Positions 5,874-13,958 of a stretch of 21,426 bases of DNA are shown piece after piece. The translations under genes and the position numbers were made by a program. The notes below the pieces were generated by a model. The model searched no databases. It was not told the origin of the DNA and worked only from the letters and a program-made list of their open reading frames with translations. The first letter of the stretch is position 1; each line of letters opens with the position of its first letter. The stretch covers positions 1-21,426 of the forward strand of contig CAKVDR010000004.1 of assembly GCA_934726435.1 (NCBI GenBank). Reading direction: 5' to 3'. This DNA is from an uncultured Eubacteriales bacterium (GTDB lineage: Bacteria; Bacillota; Clostridia; Oscillospirales; Acutalibacteraceae).

Positions 5874-8183
5874 TCAAACATCATTTTTAAAATTATCAAC
5901 TTTAATTTCAAGGTCATCTTCTTCGGCAGTAAGAGAAATGTCACCAACATCAAAGCTGCCTTTTTTGACTATCAAAAGCGAAATTTTGTCTTCCACTTCT
6001 TTGCGAATAAGATTGCGAAGATCCCTTGCACCGCTCTTTCCGCCGATAGATTTCTTGGCCAAAAGTTCAAGCGCCTTTTCATCATAGCTAAATCCGATAT
6101 TATGCTCGCCTAAAGACTGTTTATATTCATCAAGCATAATTGCTGCAATTTTAACAAAATCTTTTTCGGTTAATTCATTAAATACTATAATTTCATCTAA
6201 ACGACTTAGAAATTCCGGTTTTAAAAATTCTCTTAGTGCTTTCATGGTTTTTGCTTTAGAAAATGACTTTTGAGTAGTTCCAAAGCCAAGAGCATCGCCT
6301 CTTTTGTCACTTCCCGCATTTGAAGTCATCACAATAACAGTGTTTTCAAAATTAACCTGCCTACCATGAGAATCGGTGATCTTTCCTTCATCAAGAATTT
6401 GAAGAAGAATGTTCATAACATCAGGATGGGCTTTTTCAATTTCATCAAGAAGCACAACAGAGTATGGCTTTTGACGAACTTTTTCAGTTAATTGACCAGC
6501 TTCATCATAACCAACATAACCCGGAGGAGAACCAACAATCTTCGATGCCGAATGCTTTTCCATATATTCCGACATGTCAAGCCTTATAAGAGCATCAGGA
6601 GAATCGAAAAGCTCGTTTGCAAGAACTTTAACAAGTTCGGTTTTTCCAACGCCTGTAGAACCCGCAAAAATGAAAGATGCAGGCCTTCTGCGAGGGCTGA
6701 TTTGAACTCTATTTCTCCTGATAGCTGCTGCCACTTGGTGAACCGCTTCATCTTGGCCGATAACTTTCTTTTTAAGTTCATCTTCCAAAAATTCAAGTTT
6801 GCTGAATTCTTGTTCTTCAATTTTCGAAGAAGGTATTCCCGTCCAAAGCTCAATCACTTTTGCAATGTCATCATGCGTAACAACAGCACCCAAAGCTTCG
6901 GGTTTTAATTTTTCAATTTTTTCTTCAAATTTTGCAATTTCGCATTTTATTTCTGCTAATTTTTCATAGTCAGTTTGCTCACCAGAAGCTAAAATCTTCT
7001 CTTTTTCAGATTGTAAATTCTTAACTTTTTCAGAAAGTTTATCATATTCAGAAAGTGATTTATTCCCAAGTGCCGCACAAGTGCAGGCTTCGTCCATGAG
7101 GTCGATTGCTTTGTCGGGCAAGAATCTATCGGTTATATACCTTTCAGAAAGAACAACCAAACTTTTTATAAGCCTATCGGATATCTTCACTCTGTGGTGG
7201 TTTTCATAATAATCCTTAACACCGCACAAAATTTCAACCGTTTGATCTATCGAAGGTTCTTCAACTTTAATCGATTGGAATCTTCTTTCAAGTGCGCTGT
7301 CTTTTTCAATGTGTTTTCTGTATTCATCAAAAGTGGTAGCGCCTATTACTTGAATTTCACCCCTTGAAAGCGCAGGTTTTAAAATATTTGCCGCACTCAT
7401 CGAACCTTCAGAATCGCCAGTTCCAACGAGATTGTGAACCTCATCAATGAAGAGTATAACGTTTCCGCTTTTTTTAACCTCATCAACAAGGCCCTTAATA
7501 CGGCTTTCGAACTGGCCCCTAAACTGAGTTCCAGCAACAAGAGCAGTGAGATCCAAAAGCTGAATTTCTTTGCCTTGAAGCCTGTAAGGAACATTTCCAT
7601 CGTTTATTCTAATGGCTAAACCCTCAGCAATGGCGGTTTTTCCGACACCGGGTTCACCGATCAAACAGGGGTTATTTTTGCTTCTTCTGCACAAAATTTG
7701 AATTGCCCTGTTAATTTCTTTATCACGGCCAATGACTCTGTCGAGCTCACCGCTCTTAGCTTTTGCAGTTAAATTCGTGCAGTAAAGATCTAAATTTTTT
7801 CTTTTAACTCTCTTTTGAGTCTTATCTGATTTTTTATCATCTTTACTATAAGCATCGCCAAAAGAATCAGCGTTTCTATCAGGAAAAAGAATGTTAGAAA
7901 ACAAATCTTTAATCATCGGTCCGCCGCTTGAAAAGCCTTCATTTTCAATTATTTCTTCTGGCTGACTTTCAAGCTCAGGAACTTCCTTTATAGCTTCCGA
8001 AATTTTTTCTTGCATATCTTTGAACTCTTGCTCAGAAACGCCCATTTTACTAATAATATCTTTGAGAGGGCCTGCACCGACTTCTTGTGCGCAAGGCATG
8101 CAAAGCCCCTGTGCGCTGTTTACATCTCCACCCAGAGACATAAAAATCACTGCTGCCCTCTTTTTACACCTTGAACATAGCAT
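5874..8183 (-). CDS. clpE: ClpE-type AAA+ unfoldase (zinc-finger Clp ATPase)
   Basis: This 769-residue HSP100 protein is predicted to unfold proteins and feed them to ClpP. An N-terminal zinc finger (Cys3/Cys6, Cys28/Cys31) replaces the Clp_N repeats, which distinguishes ClpE from ClpC. AAA module 1 has Walker A GEPGVGKT (176-183) and Walker B VILFIDEV (242-249). A middle coiled-coil (about 375-430, with LAEIKCEIAKFEEKIEKL) resembles a UVR-type segment. AAA module 2 has GSTGVGKT (508-515), VVLLDEIE (576-583) and an LGF tripeptide (632-634) at the ClpP-docking loop position. The start ATG follows AAGGAGTAAC. It lies 22 bases after pgsA and 11 before nrdR. No ctsR, mcsA or mcsB is beside it, and I see no CtsR-type direct repeat in the 22-base gap. 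The class is certain; ClpE rather than ClpC rests on the N-terminus. Confidence 0.92.
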   Translation of the reverse strand: MLCSRCKKRAAVIFMSLGGDVNSAQGLCMPCAQEVGAGPLKDIISKMGVSEQEFKDMQEKISEAIKEVPELESQPEEIIENEGFSSGGPMIKDLFSNILFPDRNADSFGDAYSKDDKKSDKTQKRVKRKNLDLYCTNLTAKAKSGELDRVIGRDKEINRAIQILCRRSKNNPCLIGEPGVGKTAIAEGLAIRINDGNVPYRLQGKEIQLLDLTALVAGTQFRGQFESRIKGLVDEVKKSGNVILFIDEVHNLVGTGDSEGSMSAANILKPALSRGEIQVIGATTFDEYRKHIEKDSALERRFQSIKVEEPSIDQTVEILCGVKDYYENHHRVKISDRLIKSLVVLSERYITDRFLPDKAIDLMDEACTCAALGNKSLSEYDKLSEKVKNLQSEKEKILASGEQTDYEKLAEIKCEIAKFEEKIEKLKPEALGAVVTHDDIAKVIELWTGIPSSKIEEQEFSKLEFLEDELKKKVIGQDEAVHQVAAAIRRNRVQISPRRRPASFIFAGSTGVGKTELVKVLANELFDSPDALIRLDMSEYMEKHSASKIVGSPPGYVGYDEAGQLTEKVRQKPYSVVLLDEIEKAHPDVMNILLQILDEGKITDSHGRQVNFENTVIVMTSNAGSDKRGDALGFGTTQKSFSKAKTMKALREFLKPEFLSRLDEIIVFNELTEKDFVKIAAIMLDEYKQSLGEHNIGFSYDEKALELLAKKSIGGKSGARDLRNLIRKEVEDKISLLIVKKGSFDVGDISLTAEEDDLEIKVDNFKNDV

Positions 8184-8205
8184 AATAATGTTACTCCTTA
8201 AATAT

Positions 8206-8769
8206 CTAATTTTCTCTACAATTTATAAGCGAAAGAAAAATTTTAAAATATCTTCCAAGTGAATAAAACATACAAATTGAAGTGAGCGACATAAGGAAAA
8301 TATCCAGAGCCTGAATATCAATATTCCAAATTGCTTTTACTCCAATAATAATTATTATCGAAAAATAAAATACTACTGTTGAAACCTTTCCATACCATTT
8401 TGATGGCGGAGGATTTTTTTTGCATTTTAGCAAAACAGCACCTGCGATTAACATTGAAACTTCTTTAAGAATCAAAAGCAGCATAAACGGGAAAATTTTG
8501 GGAAACTTCATGCTTGCACATATCATCACAGTCATCAAAGTGAGCTTATCAGCCGTAGGATCAAGCATTTCGCCCAAACGAGTTATCTGCCCAAGGCTTC
8601 TAGCTAAAAAGCCGTCAAAAAGATCCGTCAGCCCAGAAATAACTAAAACTATCCCCGCTGCCACATAATTTTCATTATTAACATAAAAAATAAAAGGCAA
8701 TAAAATTAATATTCTGAAAAAAGACAAAATATTTGGAATGGTTAAATTTTTAGAAATTTCTTTGTTCAT
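8206..8769 (-). CDS. pgsA: CDP-diacylglycerol--glycerol-3-phosphate 3-phosphatidyltransferase
   Basis: This 187-residue integral membrane enzyme makes phosphatidylglycerol-phosphate, the committed step to phosphatidylglycerol. The CDP-alcohol phosphotransferase signature is complete: Asp49, Asp52-Gly53, Ala56-Arg57, Gly66, Asp70 and Asp74, in TDLFDGFLARSLGQI then LGEMLDPTADK. The N-terminus NLTIPNILSFFRILILLPFI is the usual PgsA opening and first membrane segment; several further hydrophobic helices follow. Other CDP-alcohol transferases (such as cardiolipin or phosphatidylserine synthases) are possible, but the length and N-terminus favour PgsA. It ends in TAG. GGAGG lies about 13 bases before ATG. 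It is 33 bases from cvpA and 22 bases from clpE, consistent with an operon. Confidence 0.92.
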   Translation of the reverse strand: MNKEISKNLTIPNILSFFRILILLPFIFYVNNENYVAAGIVLVISGLTDLFDGFLARSLGQITRLGEMLDPTADKLTLMTVMICASMKFPKIFPFMLLLILKEVSMLIAGAVLLKCKKNPPPSKWYGKVSTVVFYFSIIIIIGVKAIWNIDIQALDIFLMSLTSICMFYSLGRYFKIFLSLINCREN

Positions 8770-8802
8770 CTTTGACTTTGCACCTCCCGTTTAATTTGGC
8801 AT

Positions 8803-9486
8803 TTAAACCTTTTTTAGAACTGTATAAAAAGGATTGTTATTGTAAATTTTGCTAAAAATCACACTATCTGGCAAAGATTTATTAACGTAACTTTGCAAAT
8901 TATTTACTACTCCGAAAGGAATCAATACTTTAACCATGCATAAAATTGCTAAAACTACTGCATAGCCTTTAAGAAGTCCAAGGATTCCTCCCATTATTTT
9001 ATCGCTGTAATTAAGCACTTTTAACTTAAACATTTTCAAGATTAATTTTATTAACGCCCTGCCTACCAACAACACTAAAACAAGAATTATTCCTAAAAAT
9101 GTTGACTTTAAAATTTCAGTTATAACGGGCATTAACGCGCGAGATATTTCGCCCGGCAAAGCTTCTTTACTTACACTATTTATAATATGAGTGATTTTGC
9201 CGAGTGTTATTCCGAATCCAGGCAAAGCTTTAACTAAAAATTCCGGGATTTTATCCAAAATCACTTTTGCACTAACAGCTTTTCCGTTTGAAAATGCTTC
9301 CAAGATTGACGGCTCAACGAATTTCGCGTAAACAAATTGCGACAAAATTTTCGATAAATAAGCCGAAAAAAGCCACGAAACAACAGAATTAAGCAAAAAA
9401 AGCAATGATTTTATCATTCCGTGTTTAAACCCGAAAAATGCAAAAACAGCAAAAATAGACAATATAATAATATCAATAGTAGCCAC
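8803..9486 (-). CDS. CvpA family membrane protein
   Basis: The product of 227 residues has at least three or four long hydrophobic segments, with the CvpA-type opening ATIDIIILSIFAVFAFFGFK then HGM, and a late glycine-rich MGGILGLLKGYAVVLAILCM. CvpA proteins are poorly understood inner-membrane proteins, linked to colicin V production in E. coli and to envelope-stress resistance. The frame opens further upstream (to GTG 9540), but I place the start at GTG 9486: GGAGG lies 12 bases before it, the protein then begins like other family members, and the upstream GTG overlaps the promoter candidate at 9531-9559. It is the first gene of the run leading into pgsA, clpE and nrdR. Specific function unknown. 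Confidence 0.82.
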   Translation of the reverse strand: MATIDIIILSIFAVFAFFGFKHGMIKSLLFLLNSVVSWLFSAYLSKILSQFVYAKFVEPSILEAFSNGKAVSAKVILDKIPEFLVKALPGFGITLGKITHIINSVSKEALPGEISRALMPVITEILKSTFLGIILVLVLLVGRALIKLILKMFKLKVLNYSDKIMGGILGLLKGYAVVLAILCMVKVLIPFGVVNNLQSYVNKSLPDSVIFSKIYNNNPFYTVLKKV

Positions 9487-9530
9487 TAATAAAAACTTCC
9501 TCCAAAAACTTAAGCTTTCAACTAATTGTA

Positions 9531-9559
9531 AGTGTATCACAAATATATATATTAAGCAA
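9531..9559 (-). promoter_or_regulatory. Candidate promoter of the cvpA-pgsA-clpE-nrdR run
   Basis: On the minus strand, TTGCTT (9559 down to 9554), 17 bases, and TACACT (9536 down to 9531) form a moderate sigma-A-type promoter. It places the start near 9524, upstream of the GGAGG and GTG 9486 of cvpA. Moderate match only. Confidence 0.4.
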
Positions 9560-9639
9560 GTATTTTAATGTATAATTTTCATTCTTAAAATTAGCATCTT
9601 AAATATTTTTTAATTCTTTTATAATAAATTTTTTCTATA

Positions 9640-9819
9640 AAAAATCCGCTTAACCGTATCGTACCCTTAATAACCTGCCACATTTAGCAGGTGGGTGCTA
9701 TCACCGTATTCTCACGCTTCCTTCATTTGGCAAAGCCAAGAGGCATGCAATCCTATACAATATCAAGCTCCCTATTAAGTCTTGTAGGGTTATTTGGGTA
9801 CAGTCCGCGAATTAAGCAG
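9640..9819 (-). ncRNA. ssrS: 6S RNA
   Basis: The minus strand folds into one long interrupted rod, as 6S RNA does. The ends pair over 8 bases (CTGCTTAA 9819-9812 with TTAAGCGG 9653-9646). Next comes GTACCC (9801-9796) with GGGTAC (9666-9661). A large open middle carries a small hairpin on its 3' side (ACCTGC/GCAGGT, 9692-9673). A long upper stem is capped near TTGGCTTTGCCAA (9739-9727). The GTGAGAATACGGTGATAGCA stretch resembles the corresponding part of Bacillus 6S RNA. Six T residues follow the closing stem and TATGAT (9829-9824) lies at the -10 position. 6S RNA mimics an open promoter and binds the housekeeping RNA polymerase, mainly in stationary phase. It accounts for the 9541-9839 gap. 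The call rests on fold and similarity recalled, not on a search. Confidence 0.78.
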
Positions 9820-9839
9820 AAAAATCATAGTTTATAAAA

Positions 9840-10118
9840 TTAAATGCTGCCGAGTCTTCTTTCGAATTCTTCTGAAAGTTCATCAAGGAGTAAATCGTCG
9901 TCAACTTCAACGAGTTGTTCTTCGCCTTTTTCCTCGACTATTTCAAAAATAAAGTAAGTTCCTCCATCGTTGAGTTCTTCGTCAGGAAGTTCGAAATTAG
10001 GCATTAAAGCATAAAACCTTCCGCGAGAATTTTCGATATAATCTAAAACTTCAAATTCTCTTTCAATTCCCTCATCATCAACTAATGTTACAATATCAGA
10101 TGAAAAACTATCGTCCAT
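9840..10118 (-). CDS. DUF1292 family protein
   Basis: This small, very acidic protein of 92 residues matches the DUF1292 (YrzB-like) family. An N-terminal beta-rich section, IVTLVDDEGIEREFEVLDYI, is followed by YALMPNFELPDEEL and TYFIFEIVEE, with an acidic helical tail (DDDLLLDELSEEFERRL). The family is widespread in Firmicutes and has no established biochemical role. I start at ATG 10118: GGGAGG lies 7 bases upstream, and the in-frame TTG just before it is unlikely. The gene is monocistronic with a strong promoter (10152-10180). In many Clostridia this family sits near the ruvX gene; here it is between the dnaJ end and the 6S RNA, about 5 kb from ruvX. Confidence 0.88.
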   Translation of the reverse strand: MDDSFSSDIVTLVDDEGIEREFEVLDYIENSRGRFYALMPNFELPDEELNDGGTYFIFEIVEEKGEEQLVEVDDDLLLDELSEEFERRLGSI

Positions 10119-10151
10119 CAAAATCCTCCCAAAAAAATGTTTATAGATATT

Positions 10152-10180
10152 ATTCTAATTAATTTATACTGCATAGTCAA
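10152..10180 (-). promoter_or_regulatory. Promoter of the DUF1292 gene, TTGACT-17-TAGAAT
   Basis: On the minus strand, TTGACT (10180 down to 10175), 17 bases, and TAGAAT (10157 down to 10152) form a good promoter. The predicted start is near 10145, with a leader of about 27 bases. The rest of the gap to dnaJ (10181-10316) is AT-rich, with only a weak CCCG/CGGG hairpin near 10282-10297 and no clear terminator for dnaJ. Confidence 0.7.
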
Positions 10181-10316
10181 TTATAATATTTATATTTTTT
10201 GAATTAATATATAAAAGCAGATTTTTTAATTATTTTTTGGTTTTCTTTATTAAAAATACTTTCAAATAATCACCCCTGCAACCCGCAAAGTTCCGGGATT
10301 TGAGAAGAAATTGCGT

Positions 10317-11483
10317 TTAAAATAAATTTTTTATTCTGTCAAAAAAACTCTTTCTTTTTTGATAATTCTTTTCAGATAAAGTTTTTTCAAACTCACCAAG
10401 AGCCTTTTTTTGGTATGAAGTCAAGTTTCTCGGCACTTCAATATGCACTTTAACATACTGGTCACCATTGCCACGGCCATGAAGTTTCGGTATTCCTTTG
10501 CCTTTGAGCTTGAAAACATCTCCATTTTGAGTTCCTTCGTGAATATGACACTCAACTTTTCCATCAATCGTTGGAACCAAAACATCAGCGCCAAGAGCCG
10601 CTTGAGAAAAAGTGATAGGAATTTCGCACCAAACATCATAGTCTCTGCGCTCGAAAAACGGATGTGCAGCAACGTTTATGTAAAGGTGCAAATCACCGGG
10701 TTCACCACCGTTTTTGCCGGCATCTCCTCTACCGCTAACGTTAAGAATTTGCCTGCTGCTGATTCCCGCAGGAATGTTAACTTCGATTTCTTTTTTGGAG
10801 CGAACTTTTCCTCTGCCGCCGCAAAATTCACACGGAGATTCAATAACAGTTCCCGAGCCGCCGCATTTTTCGCAGGTTCTCGAAGTTTGCATGATTCCAA
10901 AAGGCGTCTTTTGATTCATAGTTATCTGGCCTTTTCCTCCGCAAGCCGTGCAAGTTTTCGAAGAAGTGCCGGGTTTTGCGCCTGTTCCCGAACATTTCGA
11001 ACAAGAATCAACGTGTTCGTAAAAAACTTTTTTAGTGCAGCCTTTAGCCGCTTCCAAGAAAGAAATGTTAACAGTCACTTCAACGTCCGAGCCTCTTTTC
11101 GGAGCATTGCTGTCACGGCGAGACCTTCCACCGCCAAACCCACCAAAAAAGCTTCCGAAAATATCTCCGAGGTCAATGTCATCACCAAAAGGGCTACCAG
11201 AATAATATCCACCGAATCCTCCGGCGCCACCTCCGCCAAAGTTAGGGTCGGTTCCTGCATGGCCAAATTGGTCGTATCTGCCGCGTTTTGTTTTATCTGA
11301 AAGAACGTCGTAAGCTTCGTTAACTTCTTTGAATTTTTGTTCTGCTGTTTTGTCGCCTTGGTTTAAATCAGGATGATACTTCTTTGCAAGCTTCCTGTAT
11401 GCTTTTTTTATTTCATCATCCGAGGCGCCCTTCGAAACCCCCAGAACATCATAATAATCTCTTTTATTGTCTGACAAACTCAT
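10317..11483 (-). CDS. dnaJ: Molecular chaperone DnaJ
   Basis: This 388-residue type I Hsp40 stimulates the DnaK ATPase and delivers substrates. The J domain (about 8-73) contains HPD at 37-39. A glycine/phenylalanine-rich linker (about 74-120) follows. The zinc domain has four CxxCxGxG-type repeats, with Cys161/164, 178/181, 204/207 and 218/221 (CSKCSGTG, CTACGGKG, CEKCGGSG, CEFCGGRG). The C-terminal substrate-binding beta domains are complete. Length is normal. ATG follows GAGGGTGAA. It is the last gene of the hrcA-grpE-dnaK-dnaJ operon, 68 bases after dnaK, with a hairpin in that gap. Confidence 0.97.
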   Translation of the reverse strand: MSLSDNKRDYYDVLGVSKGASDDEIKKAYRKLAKKYHPDLNQGDKTAEQKFKEVNEAYDVLSDKTKRGRYDQFGHAGTDPNFGGGGAGGFGGYYSGSPFGDDIDLGDIFGSFFGGFGGGRSRRDSNAPKRGSDVEVTVNISFLEAAKGCTKKVFYEHVDSCSKCSGTGAKPGTSSKTCTACGGKGQITMNQKTPFGIMQTSRTCEKCGGSGTVIESPCEFCGGRGKVRSKKEIEVNIPAGISSRQILNVSGRGDAGKNGGEPGDLHLYINVAAHPFFERRDYDVWCEIPITFSQAALGADVLVPTIDGKVECHIHEGTQNGDVFKLKGKGIPKLHGRGNGDQYVKVHIEVPRNLTSYQKKALGEFEKTLSEKNYQKRKSFFDRIKNLF

Positions 11484-11508
11484 TTCACCCTCTTAACTTA
11501 ATTCTTCG

Positions 11509-11540
11509 GCCCCTCTATCACACCAGGGCAATAAAGGGGC
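11509..11540 (-). other. Hairpin in the dnaK-dnaJ intergenic gap
   Basis: GCCCCT (11509-11514) pairs with AGGGGC (11535-11540), leaving a 20-base loop. There is no T-run on either side, so it is unlikely to be a full terminator. It could reduce readthrough, mark an RNA processing site or stabilise the upstream dnaK mRNA; this is inference. Confidence 0.4.
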
Positions 11541-11551
11541 TTAAACCTTAA

Positions 11552-13387
11552 TTATTTTTTCTCCGGGTCAACATCTTTATAATCTGCGTTATAAACATTT
11601 TCTTGGTTTGCCTGGCCTTGAGCGTTTGCTCCTTCAGCTGGGTTTCCTTGAGGTGCAGCTTGCTGATAAAGTTTCGTAGAAACTTCGTACATATTCTTTT
11701 TGAGCTCTTCCATTTCTTTTTTTATTTCTTCGATGCTTCCTGATTTGATTTTTTCTCTAACAGAAGCAACTTTTGCGTTCAAAGAATCTTTATCTGCTTG
11801 ATCAACCTTGCCTTCGCTGTCTTTGAGGAGCTTTTCAGTAGCATAGCACATATTTTCAGCTTCGTTGCGAATGTCAACTTCTTCACGGCGTTTTTTGTCT
11901 TCTTCAGCATATCTTTCAGCGTCTTTAACTGCATTTTCGATGTCTTCTTTAGACATATTTCCGCCTGAAGTAATTGTGATGTGCTGTTCTTTGCCTGTTC
12001 CTCTGTCTTTTGCAGAAACATTAACGATTCCGTTTGCGTCGATATCGAATGTAACTTCGACCTGAGGTATTCCTCTTGGAGCAGGAGCTATTCCGTCAAG
12101 TCTGAAGATTCCGAGTTGTTTGTTGTCTCTTGCAAATTCACGTTCACCTTGCAAAACGTTGATTTCTACTTGAGTTTGGCCGTCTGCAGCGGTTGAGAAA
12201 ACTTGGCTCTTCTTTGTTGGAATTGTTGTATTTCTTTCGATGATTTTGGTCATTACGCCGCCCATTGTTTCAATTCCGAGTGAAAGTGGGGTAACATCGA
12301 GGAGTAATAAACCTTTAACGTCTCCGCCTAAAACACCGCCTTGAAGTGCAGCACCGATGGCAACGCATTCATCAGGGTTGATTCCTTTAAAAGGATCTTT
12401 TCCGATTAATTTCTTAACAGCTTCTTGAACAGCAGGGATTCTTGAAGAACCACCAACCATCAAAACTTTGTCGATCTGAGAAATTTCGAGGCCTGAATCC
12501 TTAAGAGCTTGGCGAACAGGAACCATAGTATTTTCAACAAGGTCAGAAGTGAGTTCGTTAAATTTAGCTCTTGTTAAAGTAATGTCGAGGTGTTTTGGAC
12601 CTGTTGCATCAGCTGTAATAAACGGTAAATTAATGTTGGCAGAAGTCATGCCTGAAAGTTCGATTTTTGCTTTTTCAGCAGCTTCTTTGAGCCTTTGCAT
12701 AGCCATTTTGTCAGATTTAAGGTCAATGCCTGTTTCAGCTTTGAAGGAAGAAACTAAGAAGTCTACGATTCTTTGGTCGAAGTCATCTCCGCCTAAATGG
12801 TTATTTCCTGCAGTTGCCAAAACTTCTTGAACACCTTCACCCATTTCGATTATAGAAACGTCGAATGTACCGCCACCGAGGTCATAAACAAGAACTTTTT
12901 GGTCATTTTCTTTGTCAATACCATAAGAAAGTGCAGCAGCTGTTGGCTCGTTGATTATACGTTTAACATCAAGGCCTGCGATTTTACCTGCATCCTTTGT
13001 TGCTTGACGTTGAGCATCTGTGAAGTATGCCGGAACTGTAATAACAGCTTCTGTTACAGGGCTTCCGAGGTAGCTTTCTGCGTCTGTTTTGAGTTTTTGA
13101 AGAATCATTGCAGAAATTTCTTGAGGGGTGTAAGATTTGCCATCAATAGTTACTTTATAGTCTGTTCCCATTTTTCTTTTGATTGAGCTAATTGTTCTGT
13201 CAGGGTTTGTTATTGCTTGGCGTTTCGCAACTTGGCCAACCATTCTTTCGCCAGTTTTTGAAAAAGCCACAACTGAAGGAGTTGTTCTTGCGCCTTCTGC
13301 GTTAGCGATTACTACAGGTTCGCCACCTTCAATAACTGATACGCATGAGTTTGTTGTTCCTAAGTCAATACCTATTATTTTTGCCAT
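11552..13387 (-). CDS. dnaK: Molecular chaperone DnaK (Hsp70)
   Basis: This 611-residue Hsp70 binds unfolded segments in an ATP cycle driven by DnaJ and GrpE. The nucleotide-binding domain opens MAKIIGIDLGTTNSCVSV, with later landmarks IINEPTAAALSYG, VYDLGGGTFDVSI and VLMVGGSSRIPAVQ. The linker and start of the substrate domain are GLLLLDVTPLSLGIETMGG. The helical lid ends in a Gln/Ala/Gly-rich tail (QGNPAEGANAQGQANQEN). It is the slightly shorter Gram-positive form, lacking the extra loop of the proteobacterial nucleotide-binding domain. AGGAGG lies about 9 bases before ATG. It is 27 bases downstream of grpE and under CIRCE/HrcA control. Confidence 0.98.
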   Translation of the reverse strand: MAKIIGIDLGTTNSCVSVIEGGEPVVIANAEGARTTPSVVAFSKTGERMVGQVAKRQAITNPDRTISSIKRKMGTDYKVTIDGKSYTPQEISAMILQKLKTDAESYLGSPVTEAVITVPAYFTDAQRQATKDAGKIAGLDVKRIINEPTAAALSYGIDKENDQKVLVYDLGGGTFDVSIIEMGEGVQEVLATAGNNHLGGDDFDQRIVDFLVSSFKAETGIDLKSDKMAMQRLKEAAEKAKIELSGMTSANINLPFITADATGPKHLDITLTRAKFNELTSDLVENTMVPVRQALKDSGLEISQIDKVLMVGGSSRIPAVQEAVKKLIGKDPFKGINPDECVAIGAALQGGVLGGDVKGLLLLDVTPLSLGIETMGGVMTKIIERNTTIPTKKSQVFSTAADGQTQVEINVLQGEREFARDNKQLGIFRLDGIAPAPRGIPQVEVTFDIDANGIVNVSAKDRGTGKEQHITITSGGNMSKEDIENAVKDAERYAEEDKKRREEVDIRNEAENMCYATEKLLKDSEGKVDQADKDSLNAKVASVREKIKSGSIEEIKKEMEELKKNMYEVSTKLYQQAAPQGNPAEGANAQGQANQENVYNADYKDVDPEKK

Positions 13388-13414
13388 AATATATTCCTCC
13401 TAAAATTTACTTTA

Positions 13415-13930
13415 TTAATTTATAACCTGCACCATTGCATGGCGTATTATTCTGTTTTTGGATTTATAACCTTTTTGAAAAACTTTTGCTATTTCATTTT
13501 CTTTTTCAGAATCGTCTTCAATGTGCGAAACTGCACTGTGAATGCTTGGGTCGAATTTATCCCCTACTTCTCCAAAAGCTTTAACATCCAAAACTTCGAG
13601 TGCTTTCGTAAACTGAGATTTAATAAGCTCTATGCCCTTTCTGCTCTCTTCAGGCTGACCCTGCAAAGAATTAAGAGCAGCTTCCAAACTATCAGCCACA
13701 GGAAGTATCCCAAGCACAGCAAATGAAATTGCATCGGAATAAATTGCCTCTTTTTCTTTTTCGCTTCGCTTACGGTAATTTTCATATTCCGCTGCGATTC
13801 TAAGCATTTTATCTTTGCAATCCTTAAGCTCGGCTTTCAACTTTTCTTCATTTTCAGAAGAAATCACTTCCTCTTTCTCGCTTTTTTCAAGCTCCTCGGA
13901 TGCTTTTTCTTTTTTCTCTTTTTCTGACAC
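13415..13930 (-). CDS. grpE: Nucleotide exchange factor GrpE
   Basis: This 171-residue protein releases ADP from DnaK. A highly charged N-terminal stretch (residues 1-30, Glu/Lys-rich) leads into the long dimerising helix with LRIAAEYENYRKRSEKEKEA, then a four-helix and beta-wing region. The end FGEVGDKFDPSIHSAVSHI and RIIRHAMVQVIN carries the GrpE signature. The start is a GTG at 13930-13928, the first start codon after an in-frame TGA, with AAAGGAG 10 bases upstream. It is 28 bases from hrcA and 27 from dnaK. Confidence 0.96.
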   Translation of the reverse strand: MSEKEKKEKASEELEKSEKEEVISSENEEKLKAELKDCKDKMLRIAAEYENYRKRSEKEKEAIYSDAISFAVLGILPVADSLEAALNSLQGQPEESRKGIELIKSQFTKALEVLDVKAFGEVGDKFDPSIHSAVSHIEDDSEKENEIAKVFQKGYKSKNRIIRHAMVQVIN

Positions 13931-13958
13931 TCACTCGCATCTCCTTTCTTAAAATAAG

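Noticed and set aside
5689..6113. Plus-strand open frames opposite nrdR and the clpE 3' end
   Set aside because: They overlap well-supported minus-strand genes and show no domain or ribosome binding site.
10443..11300. 285-codon plus-strand open frame opposite dnaJ
   Set aside because: It is a shadow of the dnaJ coding sequence, with low-complexity Ser/Arg/Ala/Phe-rich translation and no recognisable domain.
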